This document shows, in pieces, positions 24,701 to 39,700 of a stretch of 64,000 nt of DNA; the stretch's first letter is position 1, and each line of letters starts with the position of its first letter. The stretch comes from Micrasema longulum. Its lineage: Eukaryota > Arthropoda > Insecta > Trichoptera > Brachycentridae. The position numbers were made by a program, and so were the translations under genes. The stretch covers positions 1-64,000 of the forward strand of contig JAGVSM010004562.1 in assembly GCA_022494885.1 (NCBI GenBank). The letters run 5' to 3'. The notes under the pieces are model-generated. The model was not told the DNA's origin and ran no database searches. It saw nothing but the letters and a program-made list of their open reading frames with translations.

Positions 24701-27700
24701 ATTATCTATAGTACGTTGCTAAATTTAAAAAAAATGGTAATAATTTTAGTGGTAATACATTAAAATAGAGATGTTTTTTTTAATTACAGTATGTGTTGTT
24801 GGAGCGGGACTATATTAATAGACTGACAATTGTATGCAGTACAATAATATCTTTTTAATTAATTGTTTTGCTTTTACACAAATGGATTACGCAGGCAGGA
24901 TAAGTCTAAGCTTAAATGTACAAAATGTTGTCTAAAACATCAGCGATAAGTTTTAGTAACACACAGCATACCTGTAGTAACCCAATATCTGAAAGACGAT
25001 GAAAATCTAAAAAGTTTAAATCTGAGCGTGAATACTACATACCAAAACTCTTATTACTTTTGCACCATTTTATTCATTTTTGTTAAGGGAGCTCATGCAT
25101 CAGTTGAAAATGACAGAAGAAACAATGCTGATATTCGGCGTGTATTATACGGTTAATATAATATACAGGGCAGCGATAACTGAACCAAACTGGAGATGAG
25201 TGAAGCCAAAAAATATATTTATTTGCTAAAACTTTATCAAATTTCAAGAGACAATTATTTTTAAAATTTGAAGAACAGTATTTTAGTTTCTGGTATTTTC
25301 ATTTGTTTTTTATGTACCTATGTATTTTTTTCATTTTTAATTGTATTTTTATATTTGTAAATTGTTCTCTCTGTATATATAAAAGCCCTTTGGGCGTTAA
25401 TAAATAAATAAATAATTAACACAGACTCATATTTATTTATATTACAAAACAAAGCTTTAATAATGATTTTGAAAAAAACCGATGCACAAGCGTAAATTTG
25501 ATGTTAAATGAATTAAAAGTACTAACATATAGGCAAATAATATTTCACAATACTACGATATTTGCGTATAATATTATTAATTTTTTGAAAAAACACTGAA
25601 TTTTGGAAAAAAATAATCAAAGCCAACATGAACATGACCACAATACCAGAGAAAAGGTAAAAATCAGTCTCCCATTTAGAAAAAAGATGAAGTCACAAAA
25701 TTAAATTTTATATGAGGCAGTAAAAAAATATCATAAAATGGGAAAAAACATTTATAAAGAAAAAAAAATTCAAACAGAAGGTTAAGAAAACAACTTATAA
25801 AATAAATGTATGTGCAGTACATTAGAGCACACACAAGATTCAAAGTAAAAAAGTTAAATAAAATAATAATAATAAATAATTTGACACGTGAGTGTCATCG
25901 ATCTGTGGATGTTGTACCCACACCATTACACAAATGTGGAATACAGGCGATTATAAATTAATATTTTTAATTAGCTAAATGCTACTAATTTTCGAAGAAA
26001 GATGTAACGGTTTTGGTTTGGTCTCAAAAATCATACTATAACATTAAAGGGTACTCTTTAATTACCTCATTACTAGCCACACATTGATAGAACCCAAAGT
26101 CCGATCTCCGCAAGGTGTCTATGGTGATATTTCCCCCATTAATCCGAACCCTGGATCTTTGCAGCGGCGCTCCATCTCTCCTCTTCCACTGCAGCTGTGG
26201 CCTCTGCGTCCCTTCTGCTTCTTGCGCCTCACAGTGCATTTCTACAGACTCCCCCACTTTCCGTTGGTACATGGACTCTGGCTCAAGGGTGAATACGGGT
26301 GGCTTGCGAACTAATACTTCCATTGGACCTGATGATAAAAAATACTCAATTAATTCACAATTTGATTTTGACCAAGCTAATTGTTAATTACGAGGTTTTA
26401 ATGTACCGACACTGGAACATCGTTTTAGAGGTTCTTTTTTTTATACAGTTCCAAAAGGAATTGAGTTGTGGTCCCGTGGCTAATGTTGCGGACAGCGTTG
26501 CCAACTCTACCGATTTTTCGGTAGATTTACCGCGTTTGGGAGTAATCTACCATTCTACCGAATTCGATGGAAATTCTACCGAATTTTGAACATTTTTAAA
26601 ATTGGTTCAACGCTGGTTGCAGGTTCATAACGCAAAGGTCCCAGTACAAATTCTTACGGCGATGAAATCAAAATGATTAACATTATTCGAATGTTGCAAA
26701 AATCACTCTGACTTTTTCTATTTTGCTTGCTTAAATACTACCTACTGTATTCTGATATTTTTCCTCTAAAACTGCTATAATTTTTAAATGCATTTAATTA
26801 CGTACATACCTATGTTTATAAAGTATTTTATCTTTATATCAATACATAGTGTCATTCGATGCTTAAAAATATATATATACAATATTAGGTAAGTACCTAC
26901 GTATTAACTTATTACACCATAAAACACTTTAATTTTAATAACCAGTAATGTAAAAGCCCTCTGGGCAAAAATAGGTAATAAACAAAATAAAATAAGTTAT
27001 ACTTTTTGTCTCAACACCATCCTACAATAATAAATAAATATAAAAAAAGTTGACTTCCTTTTGTTTTTTCGTTTGATGTCTTTATTCACATCACTACAGG
27101 GGTGTTCTAGTAACACTCCTTATATGCAGAGGTTATTTAGTGCTGGTTTTAGATAGTGTTGAGTTTTTTATTTTAATATTTATAGATATCACATAAACAA
27201 TCCCAAAACAGGTCACTTATAAGTGTGTATTGCCAGCATTAAAATCTGTGTCAAACGTTTGTCTTAGTTTTTTTTTTTTACGATTAATACTTTTTTTTTA
27301 ACAGGCAACATTTTTAGTAATTTTTGACAAGCGAGGACATGTGCAGAGAAGTGCAATATTTACCTGAAGAGCCCTGTGTTCCCTGAGCATTGTACGGGGT
27401 GCAGGTATACCGGCCTTGGTGGTTCTGGTTGACTCTGGTGAAGAGCAGCGAGCCGTTGTTCATGATGACAATATCCTTGGTCTGATACGGCTCCAGCAGG
27501 CGCTTGTCCTTGGTCCACGTGACGTACTGTAGAGGGGGGTTGGCCTTGATGTAGCATTGCACCACCCCCGCCAGCCGGAAAGGGAGGTATTGTACTGTAG
27601 GGGTGAATGTAACTTTGGCTGGATCTACAAAAAATTATTAATTTAAGGGTTAAAAATATTTTTTTTTGCATCAAAAAAGAATTGCAGAAAACTCATTGGA

Positions 27701-30700
27701 CTTGCATCCGAGTACATACTGCTGATAATTATAATATGCAGTGGATGCTGAATGCATTAAGAGCTTAAAAAATAATGAAATAGAAACCACTAACTACTAA
27801 TCATTTTCATTTTATTCATTATGCATTAGCGACCATCAAGCACACACAAGTATTACAAGTTTAGTGCAATGGCTCAGACACAGCCCATGCACATATTCAT
27901 AAATACCTCAGGTGTTAAGCATTTCGAGATGCCATAATGATTACCGAGTGATACCGAAACATCCCAAATGGATTATGCGTCGGGTATTTATGTTTATGCA
28001 GCCTCAGCCACTTATTTTTAAAAAAACTTAAAGATATAGACGTAAATAATATATTATGTCATTTGAAGAACGGCGGAAGAGAGCGGACTTGAAAGAAACT
28101 TATAAGATACTAAATAATTACTATGACTGCCCCCTGCACGAGGTGTATCAATCCCAGCACCAAATTAGGGGGTCATAACTGGAAGGTCTATAGTCGCCAA
28201 TTCCATCTTAATCACAAGAGAAACTTCTTTTCCAGCAGGTGGTTTCAGACTGGCACAGATTGCCAACTTGTCCATTCCATTTCGGGCTATACTTTTGGCT
28301 ACATTTTTAACTTATACCTTCTGGAGATGGGTCCGATTAGACCCAGATATATTTAAAAATATGTGATTGTGTGTTGGTTTTGTAGTATAGTAGTAAGCAC
28401 ATTTGCCTGCAAGAGGTCTCCGGTTAGATTCCCGACATGATTGACATGAAATATTTATTTAAAAGTTGTTTTTACACTATCATATTTCATGGTCACTGGA
28501 CTGGTATCTGAAGCGTAAGACGTAAGCGTATCTTACCTTCATGTAACAAAAATGATCAAGATACACTGCGATTGGTGTACCAATGCAGTGCCCAATGCAC
28601 TATTAGGTGTGGAAAGGGAATGATGATGATGACGATGAATTCCTGTTCGCTCGGATATTTTTCAAACAAATTTCTAAGACACGTCTTCTTATTAAAATAT
28701 AATATTTGACAAATTAAATAATATTGGAAAAATTACAAAAAACGTCTTAGAGGCAACTTTTAAAAAGTGGGTATAATCTGACCCACAACCGCTACGCATA
28801 TATTTTTCCGACCCAGCAGGCCTTTAGGAGTTCAAAAAATATATATTATTTGTCAATTTAAAAACTTTGAAAAACTCTAGTAGCATACTGTCTATTTATT
28901 ATAGGAGCAAAAATTCGTAAACATTTCTTGTGTATCCACGAACAGGCCGTGCCTTTGTGGGATTTTTTTGTTTACTATTTTTACTGTTAATTTGTATTTC
29001 ATTAATATGTATTTTATCCTTTATTTTTTGAATACTCTGTATTACCTCTTATGTATATTGTAAAAAAAAAACAAAAATAAGTAAATAATTAAAAAACACA
29101 ATAAATAAAAAAAATATGTGAAAATTAAATGAAAGAGTAACATTCACTTACATTCAACATTTAAGTAAGCGGAGGCACTCTGAGGCTCGCCGATGCCGTT
29201 GGACACCTCACACAGGTACTGGCCGCTGTCGTCGGCCGCCACCGGGTTGACCACCAGCGAGCCGTCGCGCCGGATGGCCACGCGAGTCTCCAGCGACGCC
29301 ACCTCCTTCACGGGCGCGCCCTCCCGGAACCACTTCACCGTCACGTTTCCGGGCAGCGCCTTGGCCTCGCACGAGAACTGCACCTTCTCCCCCTCCAGCT
29401 TGGTCTGGTTGGCTGGCGGCATCTTCGCAATCAGAGCAAGGTTACACTTCCGCTCCTCTCTCACTCCCGCCAAAATCCTCAGATTGTTCAAATGTGTTTG
29501 TGACTTCAAAATAAACTTTACATAAAATAAATCTTCCCGCCACTTATCCAAAAGGGATATACACATTTGTAAATTGAGAGATAAATGTTATTTGAAAACA
29601 AGTATCCGGTTCTTGTGCCAATTGATCTTTGTGTCGATGAGTTGAACAGATTTGAATAGGTAAAACCACACAAAATAAGCGATTTATATTTTGTTTCCCC
29701 TATACATTACACAGTCAACCCTCCAATAATGCAATATTTTCATACAACGCAAATGTCATAAGTCTTCTCATGCACTTGTGTCGAATACTCTGACTTTGGA
29801 CATGTCCATCCTCAAATATTTGTTGGATTTAATCATTTCATGTCTTTCTCGGTCTTCCTCGATTTCTAAATCTTTTAACATATAAAAACAGAGATGAAGA
29901 ACATTTTAGAGAAGGTAATATAGAAGTCTAGGCATCTAGAGAGCTTATGACCTGTCATTGGCTGGTTTAAGTGGCCACTTTACATACCGTGTAACATGCA
30001 CCATTCTGCCTATGTTTAAATATCCATATTTCCTCAACTCTTTTAAGTCTTCGCTGTACATGTTCAAACAAACGCAGCACTTTTTTGTTGATTTTGTCAA
30101 TAATGCTTATCTTAGCTAGACTACAACATCTGCAGCTAGAGTTTATGGATTGGTCAGCTTGTTATAATATTATCAAATACTATGGAGTACATATTTATTA
30201 ACAAATAAGAAAATATAGAGATTGATTGATAGATGAATCTATTGATCAAGACATCCACTCAATTCAATTAAAACTATGTGCATTAAAAATTCGGAAAAGC
30301 TAATTTGTTATAACACCGGATTCTTATATTTTCCTCACAGTCAAAAACACATTTTACAATCAAGAAGATTTTTTACTAATGAAAGTTTTAGATTTTCCAA
30401 AATTATTGCCAAATACTTAATTATGTTTGTAATGATTTTAAGCAACCATATAATAATAAAACATTGCATAGAAATCAATTGACTTTTTAAATGAAATAGC
30501 ATATTTGGCAATAATTTCAGAAAGATCTCTATTAATCTTAGATATTAAGATGTGTTTGTATTAAAGCACATCACATGAATGGAGAGATGATAAAGCAAAC
30601 ACAAAAAAAGTCAAATGAATATAAATTGAATTTATGTCTTATAAAGATTTTTACAGCTTTAAATATTTTAATGTATGTTTATTACTCAACAAGAGCTGTA

Positions 30701-33700
30701 TCTACGTATTATAATCTATCATTAATAATTTATTGGTTAAAAATAGTAAGTAACTATGAATTATAAAAACTGAAGTGAAACTTACATTCTGTCTGGTGAT
30801 TAGAATGAATGGACTAAAGTTGAAAGTTATATGTAATTTTCTTTAATTACTGACACTAAATTGATAATATGCTTTATACAAATAAAGAAAAAGTGAATAA
30901 GTTTGTTATTCTTCCCAACTCAATACAGAACTATAGCTACATGGGTTGGGACTTACGTTTCAAAAATTGCAAATTAAATATAGCAGAGAATTCATAAATT
31001 AATACATATTTTAATATCGAACGTAAAATCTCAATCTTAGTATAAAACTTCACAATTATCAACAGTTTAAATGATAATTTTTGTTTTCTTAGCTATTGTG
31101 ACATACTGGATTAGTTTTGTTGATTACCAACGTTTCAAACTACATTGCAAAGATATCTTATGAATATCAAATCCTTTCAGAGATGGATACTGCAGTATGG
31201 CCTATTTTGTTAGTATTGAACAAAACTAATAGATAATAAACCCATAAAGTTGCTAAAATATAAATAACATTTTCTTTATTTTTAGAATAAACTTTCAACA
31301 GAAGTACTGGCTCATTCATCGTAATCACCAGACAGATTTTAATAATTACGTAAAACATCAATATTAATATCATGACAAATCAATTCGTGGTTCCAAATAA
31401 ATATAAACTAAATAGCATTATTTTTTCAAAATCAAAATATAACAACTGTTAAACCCTTTTTTAAAAATATTTTTTACCAACCAGTTTTGAAGCTACACAA
31501 GCTTCTTTATCAAGGTATAATTTACTAATGAATATATTATTAAAACAATGTCTATTAAATATTAAATCTAAACCCAACAAGTCTTTTTGATTTAATTTAG
31601 TACACTGTTAGAATAAAATAGGATAGGATTCATTAATAAATTATACCTTGATGAAGAAGCTTGCATGGCTTCGAAAAGGGTAGTAATAATATTTTTTAAA
31701 TACGCCGTTAAAAACAAAGTTGTTTTATTTCCATTTAAATTATAATGAATAACCACAGAGTTAGTGCTTCGAACATAAATTTCACATTATATTCTTGTTC
31801 ATTTCAAGATATTATAATAATCAAGAATTGATTTGCGATGAGAAGAAAAGATAACTTAAGTTAGGTGGATACAAGGATGAAACAAAAATGGAATAAAATG
31901 GATATCGAGTGGAATGAGGCGAGATGATTGTGTATGAACTTTGTAAAGAAGCTGATTTTCTTTGGTTCACAGCCCCCAAACAATTTTAATATGTAATCAG
32001 GGGTGATTTAGGTTGAGCGCCTCAAATATACCAGATCATTGCCAATTAGTTCGGACTTCGGGAGGGACAAATCATTATTATGAGAAATCAAAGTAATTCA
32101 ATGTGAGGAAATGAAATCAGAGTAAGCGAAATCAAATAACAAAGGTAAATCAATATAGTTTTCATTTTCAGTAATGTATTTGGCAAACAATAATGAAAAT
32201 ATAAATAAATTAGCTTAAAGCAATCAATATCAATATCAATATACACATTGATGTCAGAAAAAGGAAATTCAAAATATATGTAACTAGGACTGTCAAATTT
32301 TGTTTGGAAAATATGAAGAGCTTCGAAAATGTTCGTCACATTACACAATTATGAAAGTTGCAGGTACGATTCCCGAGTGGGTCACAAGATTTATTCATAT
32401 TATTAATAAACCTATAAAAATTCATCAAATTGCAACCCTTGAGAAGTTAATAAGGCATAATTATAGGCATTGTAAGTGTACTGTATAATAGTTTACTTTG
32501 TAGAACTAAAAGTTACTAATTTATTTTAATTATCAGTCTACTGAAGTTAGTAATGTGAATATTCCTATCAATTCTGATTTGGTATATTCCAGAGAACAGA
32601 GAACTGTTACATTTCACTGTTTGGTAGTTTCGTTGAAGTGAACAATTAGTTTTTCATTAAAAGTTAAACTCTAACAATCTTTTTAACTCTCCCTTCCCGG
32701 TGATGTGTAGTCAGTACACATTGCATCTAAAACCTTTGAAAACCTGGTTTTTTAGTATTCCTTAGTTATACATTTACATATCGATTGAAATAATGAAGTT
32801 TTAAATAATATAAACTTATTGGGCACATATAAAGCATTTTATCATAAATTTGAGAAATAAATCACCCATAATATCAAAAGCTCATCGATGTGTCGCATCG
32901 TTTCAAACACTCTTTACGTCTCACTCTCAACAGACAATTTCACGCGTGGCGCAGGACAGCCTGTATCACTGCCACAAAATGCCAGTTGCTCTCGAAGCTC
33001 CGCTAAGGGTGGTCTTTTTGCTTGCGCTGTGAACGTTAGCAAATGTTTTTAGTGATAATATTTCAAATATTGTCACTTTTGACTTCAAATATACTTGATT
33101 GAAGCAATGGCCCATTAATGTTACAGATTTAAATCTCTCATTTTTGTATGTGTGTTGACCACACATCACCGGAAAGGGTGGATTTTTTCAGCACAGTAAG
33201 GGAAGGATTAAGAGATGTTTTATAATTTGTCTTATAAGATCAAAATTGATAGACGCAAAATAAATAAAGAACCTGAAAGATTTAGATGAACGGCAGTGTT
33301 GGGAGGGGCGAGGTAAGGTAAGGTAAAGTAAGGTCAGGTTGGGTTAGGTTAGGTGCGGACGGGAGAATTTGGAGGAGACGTGCAGTAAAGTGAGGTTAGA
33401 AGTCGAACACAACAGACGGGGTGAGGAGGGTATCGTTTTGGTTTGGTTTCTGTTGATTTACCGTGATGACGGCGCCGCCCGCTATAATCACCCTTGCAGT
33501 GTGGGAAACCTGTCCCTCACCGTTGCGCGCGATGCACGTGTAGTCCCCAATGTCCTCGTGGCGGATGTTGGAGATGCGCAACTCGGTGCCATCATTGAAG
33601 ATGCCAATAGTAGCGGAAGGCTCCACAGGATTGGCATCCTTGTACCACAGGATCTCCGGCGTGGGGGTGCCCTCTGCTTGGCAGTTGAGAATGATAGCAT

Positions 33701-36700
33701 CTCCTGTAAGGGAACAAAATATATATATATTAGTAAAAAAACACGCAAAAAAATTCCATGCTTTCCCAACGAGATGTATCAGGGTATTAGTAGCAAACTT
33801 AAAAATCTCCATTAAAGTGAGATATTTGTGAAAAACTTTAAAAAAAGAATTGCGAAATTTTAATTTATGCTTTACTAACTTAATGGAGAATGCTTAGTTT
33901 GCGGGGTCAAGTTTGATAATTTAAATCTGTTTTTGCCAGATTTAGAAACGGTTTTGAATTACGCTATTATTCTGGTAGGTGGGTAGTATAGTTTATTTGT
34001 CATCAATGGCTAATTTTCCTTTTTTGGTGATCTTTCTAAATTTGCTTAAGGGTATAAGTACCCTAATATCTAATATTTTGAATATCTTAAACTTTTGGCA
34101 GACGAAAATATTAGATTCAATCCCGAGGGATACTACCCTCGAAACCGCAACGAATATTATATTTATCAATATTTATATAAATAGATATATATGGTAGTCG
34201 GTCTCGTGGTGTAATGGTCAGTGCGTTTGCCTACCATGAAAGAGGTCTCGGGTTCGATTCCTGACATAGTTGACGTGAAATATTTATTTTTAAAAATGTG
34301 TTTTACACTAGAATATTTCATAGTCCCTGGACTGGCACCTGAAGCGTTATACTGATCATCTCACCTTCAAGTAACAAAATAAATCCAGATACGCTGCGAT
34401 TGGTGCACAAATTTAGTGCCCTATGCACCATTTGGTGTGGAAAGGGAATGATGATGATGATAAATAATGAACTTGGGAAACATGAGGTTTATCTTTTTGT
34501 GAATGTTTCCTTATGAATCGTTATTTGCAATATATTTATTTTCTTCAAACTGTTGACAAAAACGCGATATCTAAAATTTTGCTAGTACGGGAATAATATT
34601 TCTTACTATGCACAATTATGATTTAAAATCACTTTAAAATAAATTATCAGCTTCGTTAATACTAACACTCCAGGGCCCCGATTACAATAGGATGTTAACT
34701 AAGTTAAATTTGACTGCCTATAAAATAAAATCGAAATTTGTATGCGAAAATGTGTATATTTGTACGAAAATTTAAAGTATCTTCGTCGGTAACGTCATTG
34801 AAAATGTTTAGAAAAAAAATTGAATGCATATTCTGTTTTTCATACAGAAGGTTTAATTATACGGGCCCTCTCGACAAAGTCAAATTAAGTTTTCTGCATG
34901 AAAAATATAATATGAACACATTTATTTTCTAAACATGTTCAATTACAGGTAACTGACGAACATACTTATAATTTTAATATAAATATACACATATCGCACA
35001 TAAATATCGATTTAACTTTATACCGTTTCGGTTTGTAATCGCGGCCCTGGGCCTCGATTGTAATAGAAAGTTCAGTCGAATTTTCAGTACGAAATAATAT
35101 TTTTTGTTTATAATTTTTCATTTAAAACATGTTCAATTACATGTGACCGACAGAGATACTTAAATTTTGTATACACATGTACATATTTTTGCAAGGATAA
35201 TTCGATTTTATTTTAAACAGTTGATAATTCTATGAATGGCTTCAGACAGACGAAAGAATTTGATTCAGGTTACGGCACTACCCGGTGTAAGGAGTACCGC
35301 TTTACCCATCGTTAAACTACTGGGTGTCTTCCTTAATTCTGACCTTTCTCTTGACACTCAAATTAGTAGAACGATAAGTTCATGCTTTTACCAGCTGGGA
35401 CAAATTAAATGTATACGCAAAAATCGCGGGTTGATACCGTCCGTCAACGAATAAATGCGTGTGTAGTGTCTAGAGTCGATTTTTGTAATGGTATCTACGT
35501 AGGTCTACCAATGAATAAAATGACTTGCCCAGTCAGTATTGAATGCCGCAGCGAGACTTACTTTTGGAATCTCTAAGTTCACTCATATCTCTCCACTACT
35601 TCGGGAATTACATAAGTTTTAATACAAACTCTGTCGGCTTATGTATAAGTCACTGCACAACTCTTCTCCGGAATATCTAAGGAAACTTTGCATTCCAAAT
35701 GAACTAGCTGACAGACGTCTTACGCTTAGATCAGCTACATCTACGTCGAGAGGAAAAGTTATTATACCTTTACGCAAACAGCGCACTGTATTCGATGAAC
35801 GCGCATTTGCGGTCGCAGGCTATGGCATGGAATGCTCTCCCAGCAGAAGTGCGAAACTGTGAGAGTGAAGTGATGTTTTGGAAAAATCTCAAAACCCACT
35901 TGTATTTAAATCATTTCAATAAATCCGCAGTATGTAATAACAATGTAAATTGTTTAACTTAAATTACAAATTCAAAAAGTTAAAATTAAATTGATTTAAT
36001 TATATAATCACTTTATAAAACGCCCTTCAGGTATTACTATATAAGATATAAGTTGTCCATAAAAATCATAATAACTTTTGATTTTCCATTGTAATCGGGG
36101 TTCAGAACTAATAATTTATGGCAGAATATTAAAAAATTGTTAATAATTTTTAATATTTATTTATTTGTTTGTTTTATGCCCCTTTAACCACTTATTTACG
36201 AAAATTTACTGGATAAGATTTTTTTTACATTATGTTACTTGACAGTACGTGGGTAGTGTTCGATAATATTATATAATTAATATGTAGAATGAAACATATT
36301 TTGGGATCTATAAATGGTCTACGTACATAAAAAATAATATTATTAACGGGTATTGTACCATTGTACTCCCAAATGACGAAGTTTACCATTCGTCATAAAA
36401 CCGCATACCGAATATTCGATCGTATAACGGAAAGCAATAAAATAAAAGTAACTGTTCAGTTTAAGGCCAAATTTTTATGTTCGTCAATTTTTTCATGACA
36501 TTTATCTAACACTAAAACACGAATATAATTTTTAGTATTGACTAGTTTCACATCGATGGTAATGATAAGGAATCGAAAGTTATAGTTTTAACAAACGAAA
36601 CTGGGGAGCTAATTACTTTGAAATTCAAAAAATAAATGTTTTTTAACACGCGAGTAATAATATATATTTTTTTTAAATATTGAAGCCTACTATTTTATTT

Positions 36701-39700
36701 AAATTATTTAATATAACAACAATAATTCAACACTATTAATAATAACAGTAATAAAACATGAGAATGACATTAAAATAACTGAACCAATAATATACTATTA
36801 ATATATACGTATCACGTATGATAAGATTATATATTTAGGGAGGGTCCGATGTCTTGCAGGGCACCAGCTGGCACAGCGCGGGTTTAAACTGTGCAACTCG
36901 ATTATAAGCTTAAACTCTACCCTGTCTGCGTATTCTATAAGTGTGAAAGCACTACAATAAAATTAATGATAGATATATAAACTATATAATTTTGTAGAAA
37001 GTAATGCTGATTATTGATATCTTTAACGACACGTTCAATAATTATAGGAGAACTGTAACGCAAACAAACAAACAAACCATCACACCATTTCCCCGTAAAG
37101 GTAGGCAGAGAGGATAGAACGCCACATCACTCTATCTTTTGCGTACAGATCTCGTTTCCTCTACATTCATACATCTTCTCATGCACGCGCGCCGATTATT
37201 CCGAATTTTAACATGTCCATCTTTATGTATTTGTTAGATATGGTCATGTCATGTCTTTCTCGGTCTTCCTCTATTTCTGTATCCATCAACATTCGCATCG
37301 CAAATATTTTTAGCCGTTCTTTCGCTGTTTATTCGCTCTACATGTCCAAACCAACACAGAGCTCCTTTCTTGATTTTGTCGGTAGTGCTTAACCTCCGCC
37401 TTGCATAATATATGGACCTCAACATTTGTGCGTCTATCGTACATAGTTTAACGACACATTCGCCTGAGAGTGCATTTCGACAGCATTTAAATAATTATTT
37501 AAACATATTTCTTTGATAATTCAGAATACTTTTAGGCATTGCAACATAAATTGACACAAATGTCATGCCCCAATTTTCTACTGTTTTTTCATTATATCAT
37601 GAAAAAAATATGAACTAATTATTTTCAGAAAGCTATCAAAACATCTGGTATTTTTTTAATTTTAAAGAAGTTGAGTTATAAAGGGTTACATGTTGACTAT
37701 TAATTTTGTGGAACTGTTTTTAACAAATAAAATTAAATAAAACATTTTTATATTCCGTCATATTTTCTATGCAGGTAATAATTTTAAAGGCGACATTTTC
37801 ACAAAACTACCCGATGGGTGTTTACGTTTTAACTTTTTCGTATTATATCTTTTTAAAATAGCGTCTAATGCATCATTAGGCGCGGAAAAAGAAAAACACA
37901 ATAGTAATCAAAATCAAGTCAATTCACAACAGATAATTGTTTGTCGCGAGTAATCAAAGAAATGGAGATGATTGGGTGTTATAGATTGCTAATTTAAGCT
38001 ACTGAAAAATTCGTCGAACGAAGGTGAGGGTTCGTGAACTTTGTAAAAAGGTCGAAGGGCTTTTATTGGTCGAGTTAAAGTGATTTATAGGGATAATGGT
38101 ATAAAGTAGCTCGTGATCACCAGTACAAGTCTACCGTGTTGATTTATCACCGGCAATATTTACACAATATTGGGAATCATTCCATATTTGGGGTGAGGAT
38201 AATAAGAGCTGGGATGATTGATTGAAAATACATATTATATTTAATAATATGTATTTTCAATACCTTCACTGTCCATTTTAGTGAAGTTTTCATACATATA
38301 TTTAGTCTTGATGGAAAAGCGAATTCCGTTTCTAGCGGGTTTCGTAAGCATTGCTGTCAAAAAACGATAAAATTATGCTTAAAAAATAAAACGATATATC
38401 TATTATCTATGTATATATATTTCATACAAATTACTTAAAATTCTTGGCCACTTTTAAGAAATGTCTGAAACATTATAAATTCTTACAACCCTAATAAGTA
38501 CCGAACGTAAGGTTGTCTTAAGCACTATTTACGTCTTACTCTCGATGCTATATTTGCGAGCGAGAGAGACACATTCACGCGTCACGCAGCAGCAAAGTGA
38601 CCTGTACCACTGCTATAGTACGCCAGTCGCCAGTTTTACGCAGTTGCTTTCGGGCTTTTGTTATGGGCGGTCTCTCTTCTCGCTGCGAACGTCAGCCAAT
38701 GGATTTTTCATATTTTTAGTGATAAAATCAAAAATATTGTCGCTTTTGACTTCAGCTATAAATTATTGGAGCAATTTCCAATGAATATTCCATTATTCCT
38801 ATTTAAAATCTTTAAATTTTTGCATGTGTATTGGAATACACAGCACCGTGACGCGTGAGTGTTTTTGGCACAGTGAGAGAAGGGTCAAAAACAGCTTTGC
38901 CCAAAACTGTGGTTCGAAGCACACAGTAGACATTTGAAATATTACATAGCAAATGAAGTAGAGAATTGTATGTCAAGGCTCGAGACAGGCTTATTATTGT
39001 CGCCTACCCCTAGGAGATACCGACGAGACTGACTCAGTATAGTTTGCACACACAAGGTGAGGTAGAAATAAGAAAAAGAAGACGGGCATGTTCTTATCTG
39101 CGCTTGATTTGTGCTGGCTATAGTCGATCGCCTATATTCATATTGGATTGTACAGTGCACTTTTATATTACGGAAAAGTTCGTTGCCAACTCGTAAACCC
39201 CCAAAACGACCCCGTCGGCAGATATCTGCATTTAATGTCCCCTCGTTGCCAAAAAATAAAAGTGACTTATGCAATGCGCTTTTAGAAATGAAATTACTTA
39301 AACCCACCCGCGGAATAATTCGCAAAAATCTATTCGCTACCGCGGCTTTCAGAGCGACCCCCATTATTTTTATATCAAGAGACCGCAAAAGCCTCAGTGG
39401 TGTAATTTTAGAATAAACAATATTTTTAATGCATATGTTCAAATATTTGTAGACTAATACTGAGATTGAGCCGTATTGGGATTTCGTCTAAAAAGAGAGA
39501 CGATTAAATTTTGATGGATAAATTCAACTAAAATGAAGGAATTATTGGGGAATGAGGGCATTTAGGCTTTACAGGGGTTTCCTAATAACATGTCATTGGC
39601 TGGTAACATTTACCCAATGTATCTGATTACCAAAACTAATAATTTTCGGAAGTTATACTGCATAATTAAATAGTTAAAGTCTGTGTAAACAAACCTCATA

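Noticed and set aside
33312..33352. Interstitial telomere or subtelomere
   Set aside because: Only a few TTAGG-like units in a degenerate run; too short to mean more than simple sequence.
38942..39442. 166-codon minus-strand frame and 101-codon plus-strand frame
   Set aside because: No domain or composition typical of a protein in either frame; the region is probably part of an unrecognised repeat.
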